A stretch of 64,000 nucleotides of DNA from an uncultured Duncaniella sp. (GCA_910586305.1 CAJUGS010000002.1:1-64000), one strand, 5' to 3'; counted from the stretch's first letter, positions 52,561-61,770 are shown. The notes: a model not told the origin generated them from the letters alone. Numbers and translations: made by a program.

Positions 52561-53313
52561 ATGGGCAAGAACAAGCTCAAGAAATTCGCCGATATGGAGA
52601 CGCTTGAATGCGTCTACCAATATCCCTTCGCCACCCTTCGCGACAGCGGCGGTTGTCCGCTGCGCGGAAGGTGGGACACCGAGGTGTTCGGCGCACACAA
52701 ACGCCCCCTCACGCTCGAGCTCGGATGTGGAAAAGGAGAATATGCCGTCGGAATGGGGCGGCTATATCCCTCACGCTCCTTCATCGGAATAGACATAAAG
52801 GGAGCACGTATGTGGACCGGAGCCCGACAGGTCAACGACGAAGGCCTCGACAACGTAGCCTTCCTGCGCACCTCCATCCACCTTCTCCCGGAGTTCTTCG
52901 CCCCAGCGGAAGTCTCGGAGATATGGATCACATTCCCCGACCCGCAGATGCGCAAGGTCAACAAGAGGCTCACAGGCACCCACTTCCTCAACATCTACCG
53001 TCGCGTACTCGCCCCGGGAGGAGTGATAAGGCTCAAGACCGACTCCCCTTTCCTCTATGCCTACACCATGGCCATGATAGCCCACAACTCACTCCCACTC
53101 CTCGCGGCCACCGACGACCTCTACCACTCACCCCTCAGCTCAGAAGTACCGCCAATCACCACCTACTACGAGCAGCAATGGCTCTCGAGAGGCATCCCCA
53201 GCAAATACATAGCCTGGCAGATTCCCGAAGGAACAGTGCTCTCCGAGCCCGACGTCGACATCGAGCCGGACACATACCGCTCATTCGGACGCGGCACACT
53301 GCAGGGATTCTGA
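52561..53313 (+). CDS. trmB: tRNA (guanine-N7-)-methyltransferase
   Basis: A 250-residue SAM-dependent enzyme that forms m7G46 in tRNA. SAM-binding LELGCGKGEY and GIDIKGAR are followed by the TrmB signature ITFPDPQMRKVNKRL (usual FPDPWpKxRHxKRR) and the motif RLKTDSPFLY. ATG 52561 lies one base after the yidC stop; the longer in-frame start at 52540 is inside yidC. The signature is slightly divergent (QMRKVNK), but typical of Bacteroidetes. Confidence 0.9.
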   Translation: MGKNKLKKFADMETLECVYQYPFATLRDSGGCPLRGRWDTEVFGAHKRPLTLELGCGKGEYAVGMGRLYPSRSFIGIDIKGARMWTGARQVNDEGLDNVAFLRTSIHLLPEFFAPAEVSEIWITFPDPQMRKVNKRLTGTHFLNIYRRVLAPGGVIRLKTDSPFLYAYTMAMIAHNSLPLLAATDDLYHSPLSSEVPPITTYYEQQWLSRGIPSKYIAWQIPEGTVLSEPDVDIEPDTYRSFGRGTLQGF

Positions 53314-53400
53314 AAAACCTCCGTCAAAGGTCTGAACACTCCGCCGGCTTCGGGCGTTAACAGTTCAGAACTAATTTTCACTCACGTTTTCATTCACACT

Positions 53401-54498
53401 ATGCAGCTCTATCCCGCTCTCATCACCGAGGCACTCTCAACCGTGCGCTATCCAGGCAACGGAAAGAACCTCGTCGAGGCCGAAATGGTGGCCGACGACA
53501 TACGCATCGACGGCGACACCGTCTCATTCTCAATAATCTTCGACAAACCCACCGACCCCTTCATGAAATCGGTGGTAAAAGCAGCCGAGACAGCCATTCA
53601 CACCTACATCTCACCCGAGGTGAAGGTAACCGTCAACACCGCATCACGCCGTCCCGCACAGCCAAAGACCGCCCCGGTGCTCCCGGGAGTGAAAAACATC
53701 GTAGGAGTGTCGTCGGGCAAGGGAGGAGTGGGCAAATCCACCGTAGCCGCCAACCTCGCCGTGGCCCTCGCCCGCGAAGGCTACCGAGTGGGACTGCTCG
53801 ACGCAGACATCTTCGGACCCTCAGTGCCCAAGATGTTCGGCATCGAAGACGAGCAGCTCTTCATCCACGAAGTAGACGGACGAAACCTCATCATACCCAT
53901 CGAACGCTACGGAGTGAAAGTCCTCTCCATCGGATTCCTCGTCGACAAAGACAAAGCCGTGCTATGGCGCGGGTCAATGGCCTCCAACGCCCTTAAACAG
54001 CTCATCGCCGAGGCCGACTGGGGCGAGCTCGACTACTTCCTCATCGATATGCCGCCCGGAACAAGCGACATCCACCTCACACTCGTGCAGACACTCGCAA
54101 TGACCGGAGTCGTCGTGGTCACAACACCCCAGGAGGTAGCCCTCGCCGACGCCCGAAAGGGAATAGCAATGTTCACCGACGAGAAAGTCAACGTGCCCAT
54201 CCTCGGACTCGTGGAAAACATGGCCTACTTCACACCGGCCGAACACCCCGACGAGAGATACTACATCTTTGGACGCGAAGGAGGAATCAGACTGGCCGAG
54301 AAGCTCGGAGTGCGCCTGCTCACACAGATACCGCTCGTAGCCTCCATAGCCGACTCGGGTGATGCCGGACAGCCAATCGCAATGACCGACTCAGTCACAG
54401 GACACGCATTCGCACACCTGGCCCACGAAGTCACCGACACAGTGGCCGAGCGCAACAACACACTTCCTCCAACACAGAAAGTAGAACTCAAACACTGA
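53401..54498 (+). CDS. Mrp/ApbC-family P-loop ATPase (Fe-S cluster carrier)
   Basis: A 365-residue iron-sulfur carrier of the Mrp/NBP35 group. Residues 1-90 form a MIP18/DUF59-like domain, and the rest a deviant Walker A ATPase (GKGGVGKST, then DADIFGPSVPKMFG and IDMPPGTSD). The CxxC that binds the cluster in E. coli Mrp is missing: the segment reads VENMAYFTPAEHPDERY. This absence seems general in Bacteroidetes homologues, as far as I recall. It follows trmB by 87 bp. Confidence 0.88.
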   Translation: MQLYPALITEALSTVRYPGNGKNLVEAEMVADDIRIDGDTVSFSIIFDKPTDPFMKSVVKAAETAIHTYISPEVKVTVNTASRRPAQPKTAPVLPGVKNIVGVSSGKGGVGKSTVAANLAVALAREGYRVGLLDADIFGPSVPKMFGIEDEQLFIHEVDGRNLIIPIERYGVKVLSIGFLVDKDKAVLWRGSMASNALKQLIAEADWGELDYFLIDMPPGTSDIHLTLVQTLAMTGVVVVTTPQEVALADARKGIAMFTDEKVNVPILGLVENMAYFTPAEHPDERYYIFGREGGIRLAEKLGVRLLTQIPLVASIADSGDAGQPIAMTDSVTGHAFAHLAHEVTDTVAERNNTLPPTQKVELKH

Positions 54499-54521
54499 CT
54501 CCCCCACCCCATTCAAGCGTT

Positions 54522-56180
54522 ATGAAAAAAGTCCTCACTCTCCTCCTGGGCGGAACAATCGCCGCTCTCGGGGCACACGCCGACATACCCGACGGATACT
54601 ACACCCGGCTGAACGGCAAGACCGGAGCAGAGCTCAAACAGGCCGTCCACGAAATCATAAACCCCCACACCACCATATCCTCCTATTCCGACCTTCCGAA
54701 ATACTTCCAGCAGACCGACGTGTATCCCGAGTCGGACCGCTGGTGGGATATGTACTCCAACGTCGTGCGCCACATCCCGTCATTCTCGGGCCTCAACCGC
54801 GAACACGCATTCCCCAAAAGCTGGTGGGGAGGCAACCAGTCAACACCGGCCTACATAGACCTCAACCACCTCTATCCGTCCGACGGTCCGGCCAACCAGG
54901 CCAAAAGCAACTATCCGCTCGGAGAGGTCAGCGACAAGGTGAAGTTTGACAACAACGTCAGCCGCGTGGGCTACCCCGTCAGCGGACAGGGAGGAGGCGC
55001 GCAATACGTCTTCGAGCCCGACGACGAATACAAAGGCGACTTCGCCCGAACCTACTTCTACATGGCCACCTGCTACTCCAACCTCACATGGGCAAGCAAA
55101 TACCTGTGGATGGTGCAGCAGAACGACTATCCCACACTCACAAACTGGGCCATCGACCTGCTCCTCAAGTGGGCACGCGAGGACGGTGTGAGCCAGAAAG
55201 AGCTGGAACGCAACGATATAGTGTATGGCTACCAGAACAACCGCAACCCCTTCATCGACTTCCCTGACCTTGCCGAATACATCTGGGGCAACAAGATAGG
55301 TGAAAGCTTCGAGACAGGAGGCGGAGCGCCGGGGACAGGCGACCCCATCCTCACAGCTCCCGTCCCCGAGACAACTCTCGACTTCGGACAGGTAGCCGTC
55401 GGACAGAGCATCTCCTCACAGTTCTTCTTCAAGGGAGAGAACCTCACAGGCTCACTGTCCCTCCGTCTCGGAGGCGAGAACAAAGAGATGTTCTCCATAT
55501 CATCCACAACCATCGACAGCCGCCTCGTCAACGCCTCGACAGGATACTACCTCCAGGTGACCTACACACCCACAAGCCCGGGCGAACACAATGCCCGCAT
55601 ACTCGTCTATGACGGCGGCCTCACAGGAAGCATCTACGTCAACTTCCGCGGACAGGCCTTCCCCGAGCCCTCGCTCTCGGCTCTCACAGCCTACGAAGCA
55701 GCCGACATCACAGCCGACAGCTACACCGCATCGTGGAGCTCAGCACCCGAGATAATCGACGCATACATCCTCACACGCACACGCTACACAGCCGGAAACA
55801 CACTGGTTGAGGAGACCGAGCTCGACGGAGAGAGCACAACCACCGAAGTACACGGATTCGACGCCTCCGACAGCGAGAGCTACACGGTCCAGAGCGTACG
55901 CCTCGGATTCCGCTCACCCCAGAGCAACGTAGTCTTCGTGGCCCACAGCGGACTCCCCGGACTTGAAACCGACCGTCCCCTCACAGCCACGAGCTATCCG
56001 GGAGTCATCAGGCTCCAGTGCTCCGAACCGCAGACCGACGGACGCATCTACGACATGGCCGGACGCCTCGTCATGACACTCCCCGTCATCGACACCGACA
56101 TGGAGCTAACACTCCCCGACGGAGTATATCTGCTCACCACACGCGAGCATCCCACGCCGCTGCGCCTCCTCGCCAGATAG
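54522..56180 (+). CDS. Secreted endonuclease I with sorting-type C-terminus
   Basis: A 552-residue secreted nuclease. Signal peptide 1-20 (ALGAHA). The endonuclease I/NucM domain (about 25-265) has the catalytic His in NREHAFPKSWWGG and DLNHLYPSDGPANQAKSNY. A beta-sandwich of the ASPM/choice-of-anchor type (LDFGQVAVGQS) and a fibronectin-like module follow. The C-terminal tail (GRIYDMAGRLVMTLP, then LPDGVYLL) resembles type IX secretion sorting domains. It probably degrades extracellular DNA for nucleotide supply. Confidence 0.9.
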   Translation: MKKVLTLLLGGTIAALGAHADIPDGYYTRLNGKTGAELKQAVHEIINPHTTISSYSDLPKYFQQTDVYPESDRWWDMYSNVVRHIPSFSGLNREHAFPKSWWGGNQSTPAYIDLNHLYPSDGPANQAKSNYPLGEVSDKVKFDNNVSRVGYPVSGQGGGAQYVFEPDDEYKGDFARTYFYMATCYSNLTWASKYLWMVQQNDYPTLTNWAIDLLLKWAREDGVSQKELERNDIVYGYQNNRNPFIDFPDLAEYIWGNKIGESFETGGGAPGTGDPILTAPVPETTLDFGQVAVGQSISSQFFFKGENLTGSLSLRLGGENKEMFSISSTTIDSRLVNASTGYYLQVTYTPTSPGEHNARILVYDGGLTGSIYVNFRGQAFPEPSLSALTAYEAADITADSYTASWSSAPEIIDAYILTRTRYTAGNTLVEETELDGESTTTEVHGFDASDSESYTVQSVRLGFRSPQSNVVFVAHSGLPGLETDRPLTATSYPGVIRLQCSEPQTDGRIYDMAGRLVMTLPVIDTDMELTLPDGVYLLTTREHPTPLRLLAR

Positions 56181-56206
56181 ACCGCTCAGCACCGCAACAC
56201 ACCATC

Positions 56207-56252
56207 ACTGCCGTCCGCGACGCCACAAACGCCGTCGGACGGCAGTAATTTT
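56207..56252 (+). terminator. Terminator after endonuclease I
   Basis: ACTGCCGTCCG (56207-56217) and CGGACGGCAGT (56236-56246) make a perfect 11-bp stem followed by AATTTTT. Confidence 0.88.
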
Positions 56253-56296
56253 TCACACTCCGCCAAAGACACCGTCGACAGAATTATTTTTCTTAA

Positions 56297-56328
56297 CTTT
56301 TCCAACTCGGAAAAAGTTACTACCTTTG
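56297..56328 (+). promoter_or_regulatory. Promoter of the KDPG aldolase gene
   Basis: CTTTT (56297-56301), a 19-nt spacer and TACCTTTG (56321-56328) fit the Bacteroidetes promoter well. The ATG lies about 27 nt after the expected start. Confidence 0.7.
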
Positions 56329-56361
56329 TGACAATCAATCGAACCTTAAACTTACCTAATT

Positions 56362-57030
56362 ATGGCAAAATTTGACAAAACCGCAGTTCTCGCCAAGATG
56401 GGCGAGACCGGCGTTGTGCCCGTCTTCTACCACAAGGACGCAGAAGTGGCCAAGCAGGTTGTAAAAGCCTGCTATGAGGGTGGCATCCGTGCCTTCGAGT
56501 TCACCAACCGTGGCGACTTCGCCCACGAAGTATTCGCCGAAGTGGTGAAATTCGCCGCAAAGGAATGCCCTGAAATGGCCATGGGCGTAGGCTCGGTAGT
56601 CGATCCCGCCACTGCCGCTCTCTATATCCAGCTCGGCGCCTGCTTCGTAGTAGGCCCGCTCTTCAACCCCGAAGTATCACGCATCTGCAACCGTCGCCTC
56701 ATCCCCTACACACCCGGATGCGGCACCGTCAGCGAAATCGGCGCAGCCCAGGAGACCGGATGCGACCTCTGCAAATGCTTCCCCGGCGACGTCCTCGGCC
56801 CGAAATTCATCAAGGGATTCATGGCACCCATGCCCTGGTCCAAGATCATGGTAACCGGCGGCGTAGAACCCACACGCGAAAACATCGAAGGCTGGATCAA
56901 GGCCGGATGCTTCTGCGTGGGAATGGGCTCCAAGCTTTTCCCCAAAGACCGCGTAGCCGCACAGGATTGGCAGTATGTTGCCGACAAGTGCCGCGAAGCA
57001 CTCGGCTACGTAGCCGACGCCCGCAAATAG
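56362..57030 (+). CDS. eda: KDPG / 4-hydroxy-2-oxoglutarate aldolase
   Basis: A 222-residue class I aldolase splitting 2-keto-3-deoxy-6-phosphogluconate into pyruvate and glyceraldehyde 3-phosphate, the last step of hexuronate degradation. The Schiff-base Lys is in CKCFPGD; the catalytic Glu lies in FEFTNRGD. The end-strand motif VTGGVEPT is present. It lies ahead of uxuA and an SDR, which supports this pathway. A terminator-like hairpin separates it from uxuA. A 2-keto-3-deoxygluconate kinase gene is not in the window. Confidence 0.92.
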   Translation: MAKFDKTAVLAKMGETGVVPVFYHKDAEVAKQVVKACYEGGIRAFEFTNRGDFAHEVFAEVVKFAAKECPEMAMGVGSVVDPATAALYIQLGACFVVGPLFNPEVSRICNRRLIPYTPGCGTVSEIGAAQETGCDLCKCFPGDVLGPKFIKGFMAPMPWSKIMVTGGVEPTRENIEGWIKAGCFCVGMGSKLFPKDRVAAQDWQYVADKCREALGYVADARK

Positions 57031-57074
57031 TGACACGCGGAGTCTGATTCCGTCAGAAAAAGACAACGACACAA

Positions 57075-57120
57075 AGAGGGTGTATCAGAATTTCTCACGA
57101 TTTTGATACATCCTCTTTTT
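57075..57120 (+). terminator. Terminator between eda and uxuA
   Basis: Arms 57075-57087 and 57104-57116 pair over 13 bp with one G-T position, and a T-tract follows. It would end or attenuate the eda transcript, although the next gene belongs to the same pathway. Confidence 0.82.
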
Positions 57121-57152
57121 CCTTAATCACCCACCTTAATCAACTGTTCTTT

Positions 57153-58310
57153 ATGGAAAAAACATGGCGTTGGTTCGGACCCAACGACAAAATCACACTC
57201 GATATGCTCCGCCAGATCGGAGTAGAGGGAATAGTCACCGCCCTCCACCACATCCCCAACGGCGAGATCTGGACCCTCGAAGAGGTGGAGAAAATGAAGA
57301 CCTACATCGAAGACCACGGCCTGAGATGGAGCGTCGTGGAGAGCCTGCCAGTTTCAGAGTCAATAAAATATGCCGGACCCGACCGCGACCAACTCATAGA
57401 AAACTACAAGGAGAGCCTCCGAAACCTCGGAAAAGCAGGAGTCCGCACCATATGCTACAACTTCATGCCGGTGCTCGACTGGGCACGCACCACACTCGAC
57501 TATCCCAACCCCAACGGCACCTCCAACCTTTACTTCAACATGGGTGAGTTCGCCTACTTCGACATCCACATCCTCAAACGCGAAGGTGCGGAGAAGGACT
57601 ACGACGAAGACACCCTGAAGCGCATGGAGGAAATCAAGGCCGGAATGACACCCGAGGGAGAGAAGAGACTCGTCGAAAACATCATCGTCAAGACACAGGG
57701 ATTCGTCAATGGCAACATCTCCGAGGCCGACCTCGACCCCGTAAGCAAATTCCGCGAGCTCCTCAAGCTCTACGACGGCATCGACGCCAACCGCCTGCGC
57801 GAAAACATGGCCTACTTCCTCAACGCCATAATGCCGGTCTGCCGCGAATACGACATCAATATGTGCGTACACCCCGACGATCCCCCACGTCCCATCCTCG
57901 GCCTGCCACGCATAGTAACCTGCGACGCCGACATCCGCGCATTCCTCGACGCAGTGCCCGACCCTCACAACGGACTCACATTCTGCGCCGGATCTCTCAG
58001 TGCCGGAGCACACAACGACGTGGTGGAACTCGCACGCAAGTATGCGGCAAACACCCACTTCGCCCACATCCGCATCTGCAAGACTCTTCCCGGAGGCGAC
58101 TTCAAAGAATCAAGCCACCTCGACCCGCGCCTCATAGAGGTAGTCCGGATCTTCGAGGAAAAGAACCCCGGCATACCCATGCGTGTAGACCACGCCGAAC
58201 TCATGCTCGGCGATGAAAAGATGGGCTACAACGCCGGCTACTCATTCCACGGACGTATGCTCGCCCTCGGACAGATAGACGGCGTAATGGCAACACTCCG
58301 CAACAAATAG
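57153..58310 (+). CDS. uxuA: Mannonate dehydratase
   Basis: A 385-residue enzyme converting D-mannonate to 2-keto-3-deoxygluconate. It belongs to the xylose isomerase-like TIM-barrel group. Family motifs: FGPNDKITLDMLRQIGVEGI, CVHPDDPP (metal and substrate ligands), TFCAGSLSAG, NTHFAHIR and DHAELMLGD. Length is standard (about 390). Next to it are eda and an SDR, together forming the fructuronate-to-pyruvate route. Only part of a promoter could fit in the gap after the terminator; none stands out. Confidence 0.94.
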   Translation: MEKTWRWFGPNDKITLDMLRQIGVEGIVTALHHIPNGEIWTLEEVEKMKTYIEDHGLRWSVVESLPVSESIKYAGPDRDQLIENYKESLRNLGKAGVRTICYNFMPVLDWARTTLDYPNPNGTSNLYFNMGEFAYFDIHILKREGAEKDYDEDTLKRMEEIKAGMTPEGEKRLVENIIVKTQGFVNGNISEADLDPVSKFRELLKLYDGIDANRLRENMAYFLNAIMPVCREYDINMCVHPDDPPRPILGLPRIVTCDADIRAFLDAVPDPHNGLTFCAGSLSAGAHNDVVELARKYAANTHFAHIRICKTLPGGDFKESSHLDPRLIEVVRIFEEKNPGIPMRVDHAELMLGDEKMGYNAGYSFHGRMLALGQIDGVMATLRNK

Positions 58311-58355
58311 AACAATCCATCCTCAACAACACCCATATATTTATCCCACAAGATC

Positions 58356-59168
58356 ATGAATGAGCTTTTCTCAGTAAAAGACCAGGTCGTAGTCATCACC
58401 GGAGGCACCGGTGTGCTCGGCCGCTGCATAGCTGAATACCTCGCCACACAAGGCGCAAAGGTGGTTCTTCTCGGCCGCCGCAAGGACGAGGGAGACGCCA
58501 TCGTCGACGAAATAAAAGCACAGGGAGGCGAAGCAATGTTCCTCGTCACCGACGTCATGAACGAAGCTAAAGTCCAGGAGAACTGCGACGAAATCATCGC
58601 CCGCTACGGACGCGTCGACGCCCTCCTCAACGCCGCCGGAGGCAATATGGCAGGAGCAGTGATCGCGCCCGAAGGAAACTTCTTCGACCTCAAGGTCGAC
58701 GCATTCCGCACAGTGCTCGACCTCAACCTCACAGGCACAGTAATCCCCACACAGGTATTCCTGCGCCCCATGGTAGAGGCCGGAAAGGGATCCATCATCA
58801 ACTTCTCGTCGATGGCAGCATTCCGCCCCATCACCCGAGTATGTGGCTACGCAGCCGCAAAGGCCGGAATATCCAACTTCACAGCCTTCATGGCCAACGA
58901 GGTAGCAACCAAATTCACACCCGGAATACGCGTCAACGCCATCGCACCCGGATTCTTCGTCACCAACCAGAACCGGGCACTCCTCACCAACCCCGACGGC
59001 TCCCTCACAGCACGCGGAGAATCAGTGATACGCCAGACACCGTTCAAGCGCTTTGGAAAACCCGAAGAGCTTTGCGGCACCATCCAGTATCTCATCTCCG
59101 ATGCATCATCGTTCGTCACCGGCACAGTAGCCGTTGTCGACGGCGGATTCAACGCATTCGCAATGTAA
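58356..59168 (+). CDS. SDR-family oxidoreductase, probable D-mannonate oxidoreductase
   Basis: A 270-residue short-chain dehydrogenase. The cofactor loop is TGGTGVLG, followed by LLGRRKDEG and NAAGGNM. The catalytic Ser sits in NFSSMAAF and Tyr/Lys in YAAAK. The name rests on context: it is 45 bp behind uxuA, and Bacteroides genomes pair uxuA with an SDR that reduces D-fructuronate to D-mannonate in place of UxuB. Another oxo-sugar reductase role is possible. Confidence 0.82.
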   Translation: MNELFSVKDQVVVITGGTGVLGRCIAEYLATQGAKVVLLGRRKDEGDAIVDEIKAQGGEAMFLVTDVMNEAKVQENCDEIIARYGRVDALLNAAGGNMAGAVIAPEGNFFDLKVDAFRTVLDLNLTGTVIPTQVFLRPMVEAGKGSIINFSSMAAFRPITRVCGYAAAKAGISNFTAFMANEVATKFTPGIRVNAIAPGFFVTNQNRALLTNPDGSLTARGESVIRQTPFKRFGKPEELCGTIQYLISDASSFVTGTVAVVDGGFNAFAM

Positions 59169-59184
59169 AAGACACTCCATCCTG

Positions 59185-59221
59185 GGGGGCAACGGCACAC
59201 ACATAGAGGGTCGTTGCCCCC
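59185..59221 (+). terminator. Hairpin after the SDR gene
   Basis: GGGGGCAACG (59185-59194) and CGTTGCCCCC (59212-59221) form a perfect 10-bp GC-rich stem, 16 bp after the SDR stop. Only a weak TCTC stretch follows, so efficiency is uncertain. Confidence 0.6.
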
Positions 59222-59269
59222 TCTCATAAATCATCACCCCGCGGCAAGCCGCTAAGCACATCAAACGCA

Positions 59270-59995
59270 ATGAAAAAGATTATCGCACTACTCCTCACAC
59301 TCATCATCACGACATCGACATCCGCCTACGCACAGTCGGCCGGCGGACTCGGCGACCTGCTCAGAGGGCTCTCAAAAAACACATCAACCTCCAACTCGGG
59401 CGACGACTCCGCAAACTCAGGCTCAGGAGGTCTCGGCGACCTCATCTCGGGAGTGGCGGGCGCACTCGGATTCGGCAACTCCGGAGCATCCATCGAGAAA
59501 CTGTCCGGAACATGGGCCTACAAATCGCCCGCCGTATCATTCAAGAGCGACAACCTCCTTCTGAAAGCCGGAGGCGCAGCAGCCGCCACCAACATAGAGA
59601 GCAAACTCGCACCCTACTACAAGACAGCAGGTCTCGACAAACTCATCCTCACCATCAACGCCGACTCCACATTCACATTCAAGACACGCGCCACACTCAA
59701 CGGCACCATAACCCACGACAAGGAGTCGGGCCTATACATCTTCAACTTCCAGGCCTTCAAGACAATCAGCCTCGGCTCAATGAACGCCTACATACAGCTC
59801 AACGGCTCCAACGCGATGGAACTCACATTCGACGTATCGCGTCTCATGTCCATCATCCAGAAAGTCAGCGCCCTCTCGAGCAGCACCACAGTCAAGGGAG
59901 CGTCAACACTCCTCAACCAGTATGACGGCCTCACAGCAGGCTTCGAACTCAAACGCACAGCCGACGCCACAACCGGAGCCACCGGAAAGAAATGA
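59270..59995 (+). CDS. DUF4923 family exported protein
   Basis: A 241-residue protein with signal peptide 1-22 (ending AYAQ). A Gly/Ser-rich stretch (GDDSANSGSGGLGDLISG) precedes the DUF4923-like domain from about 80, with the family words LSGTWAYKSPAVSF, APYYKTAGLDKLILTINADSTFTFK and GTITHDKESG. A lipocalin-like beta structure is likely; the function is not known. Its last 4 bp overlap the start of the glycosyltransferase gene, so these are co-translated. Confidence 0.82.
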   Translation: MKKIIALLLTLIITTSTSAYAQSAGGLGDLLRGLSKNTSTSNSGDDSANSGSGGLGDLISGVAGALGFGNSGASIEKLSGTWAYKSPAVSFKSDNLLLKAGGAAAATNIESKLAPYYKTAGLDKLILTINADSTFTFKTRATLNGTITHDKESGLYIFNFQAFKTISLGSMNAYIQLNGSNAMELTFDVSRLMSIIQKVSALSSSTTVKGASTLLNQYDGLTAGFELKRTADATTGATGKK

Positions 59996-60939
59996 TATCC
60001 GTAATAATTCCGGCCTACAACGCCGCCACATTCATAGCCGACTGCCTCGACAGCCTCATAGCCCAGGACTTCACCGACTGGGAAGCAGTGGTAGTGGACG
60101 ACGGTTCCACCGACTCCACGCCACTGCTGGCAGAAAGCTATGCCGCCCGCGACCGACGCATCCGCCTGGCCAGACGACCAAACGGCGGACTATCGGCCGC
60201 CCGCAACTTCGGCCTCGACCGGGCAAACGGACACTACATCACCTTTCTTGATGCCGACGACCGCCTCTTCCCCAACGCCCTGTCCATACTCCTGTCGAAT
60301 CTCGGCAACGACACCGACGTTGTCACCGCACAGCTCTCGGCCTCACCCGCCCCGCCCGCGGCCACACATAAAGCCGCCACAAGAGTGATGTCGGGCCTCG
60401 AAGCCCTTGCCGACGGCCTCTATCAGAACAGAGTCAACACCTCGGCCTGCGGCAAACTATACACACGGGAGATTCTTCACAAAGTGCGCTTCCGCGAGGG
60501 AATATGGTATGAGGATCTGGAATTCTTCAGCCGTCTGTGTCTCGCGTCGCGCCACATAGCCGTCACAGACACCCCCGTATACTACTACCGTCCCAACCCC
60601 TCAAGCTTCATCCACACATTCTCCCCGGCACGCCTCGACGTGCTCCGCGTCACAGCCGACATCCAACAGCTGGTCCACTCAGCCTGCCCCGAACTCCTGC
60701 CAGCAGCCCGCGACCGCCATCTCAGCGCCTCCTTCAATATGTTCGCGCTCATGTCCATCCACGACCCCTCGGGCCACACCTACTCAGACCTGCAAGACGA
60801 ATGCTGGAAAACAGTGAGATCCCTGAGGCGCGCCTCGCTATTCAACCCCCGCGTCAGGCTCAAAAACCGCCTCGGCATCCTCCTCAGCTATCTCGGACGC
60901 CGGGCCTTCATACTTGTAGCCCGAAGACTCTACAGTTAG
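59992..60939 (+). CDS. Glycosyltransferase family 2
   Basis: A 315-residue GT-A enzyme. The N-terminus VIIPAYNAATFIADCLDSL and the metal-binding FLDADDRLFP (DxD) are classic GT2. ARNFGLDRA is the sugar-nucleotide segment. The C-terminal 100 residues are helical, without clear membrane spans. It probably adds a sugar to a cell-surface glycan; donor and acceptor are unknown. It converges with a second GT2 gene, their stop codons overlapping by 4 bp. Confidence 0.92.
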   Translation: MISVIIPAYNAATFIADCLDSLIAQDFTDWEAVVVDDGSTDSTPLLAESYAARDRRIRLARRPNGGLSAARNFGLDRANGHYITFLDADDRLFPNALSILLSNLGNDTDVVTAQLSASPAPPAATHKAATRVMSGLEALADGLYQNRVNTSACGKLYTREILHKVRFREGIWYEDLEFFSRLCLASRHIAVTDTPVYYYRPNPSSFIHTFSPARLDVLRVTADIQQLVHSACPELLPAARDRHLSASFNMFALMSIHDPSGHTYSDLQDECWKTVRSLRRASLFNPRVRLKNRLGILLSYLGRRAFILVARRLYS

Positions 60940-61736
60940 ACAGGCCTTATACCCCTGTTGAACTCATCTCTCTCATCATCCCTCAGCCACCCCCACTTAT
61001 TGAAATACTTCACCATGTTCCACGCATGGATGCGCATCATCTTCAGCGACTTATACGACTCAGCCCTGTGGGCATGGACAATGCTTGCCCCGGGCCACAT
61101 CACAGTGAGAAAATGGCGGTGAATCCTGCGTGTCAGGTCAATATCCTCGGGATACATGAAAAAACGCTCATCAAAAAGCCCCGCCACCTTCAGAGCGCTC
61201 ACTCTCAGAAACATGAAACTCCCCTGGTGATAGGGCACATTCCACGTCAGCGAAGGGTCAAGATACTTCAGCAGATACGCGTCACGGCTCTCGGCAAACC
61301 ATCCTCGGGGAAGAAACCGGCGCGCAAACACATCGGCCGGACGAGGAAGAGCACGACACGTATACTGCCTCTCACCACCGGGCGAATACACCAGCGGCTG
61401 CAAAGCACCCACATCACGTCGACCGTCCATATACTCCGCTATCTTACCCAGGATATCGCTGTCAAACTCTATATCCGAATTCATCACCAGGTGATAATCC
61501 GCCTCCCCCTCATCCATCACACGGCGGAGAGCCTGATTATGGCCCGCGCCATAACCCACATTGTCCGACGGGATATACACCCCCTTGCCGACACCCTCGA
61601 CAATATCACGAGTGCTCCGGCTACGAGAATTATCCACCACATACACCCGCTTCACCAGGTCGCTCTCAAGGCATCTAAGACATCCCGACAGTTCATCGTC
61701 CGGCGTATGGTATGTCACGATAGATACTGTAATCAT
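60936..61736 (-). CDS. Glycosyltransferase family 2 (rhamnosyltransferase-like)
   Basis: A 266-residue GT2 enzyme with the layout of WbbL-type rhamnosyltransferases: SIVTYHTPDDEL, VDNSRS, NVGYGAGHNQAL, NSDIEFD (the DxD-like metal site), and GLFDERFFMYPEDIDLTRR with the catalytic acidic residue. ATG 61736 is chosen because it begins the first beta-strand; an upstream ATG at 61751 adds only MLFLC and overlaps a promoter-like box. Together with the convergent GT2 gene it suggests O-antigen or capsule synthesis, which is inference. Confidence 0.9.
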   Translation of the reverse strand: MITVSIVTYHTPDDELSGCLRCLESDLVKRVYVVDNSRSRSTRDIVEGVGKGVYIPSDNVGYGAGHNQALRRVMDEGEADYHLVMNSDIEFDSDILGKIAEYMDGRRDVGALQPLVYSPGGERQYTCRALPRPADVFARRFLPRGWFAESRDAYLLKYLDPSLTWNVPYHQGSFMFLRVSALKVAGLFDERFFMYPEDIDLTRRIHRHFLTVMWPGASIVHAHRAESYKSLKMMRIHAWNMVKYFNKWGWLRDDERDEFNRGIRPV

Positions 61737-61739
61737 ACA

Positions 61740-61747
61740 CAAAAATA
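61740..61747 (-). promoter_or_regulatory. -7 box near the start of the rhamnosyltransferase-like gene
   Basis: Minus-strand TATTTTTG matches TAnnTTTG just 4 bp upstream of the ATG. The start of transcription would then be at or very near the start codon. No clear -33 element is seen. Confidence 0.35.
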
Positions 61748-61770
61748 GCAATAAAACGCGAATTTTTCAT

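Noticed and set aside
53331..53371. Inverted words TCTGAAC/GTTCAGA between trmB and mrp
   Set aside because: Only 7 bp, with a long loop and no T-tract; not strong enough for a terminator call.
54201..54270. Loss of the CxxC cluster motif in the Mrp-like ATPase as a possible defect
   Set aside because: Bacteroidetes homologues seem to lack it generally, so it is not specific to this genome.
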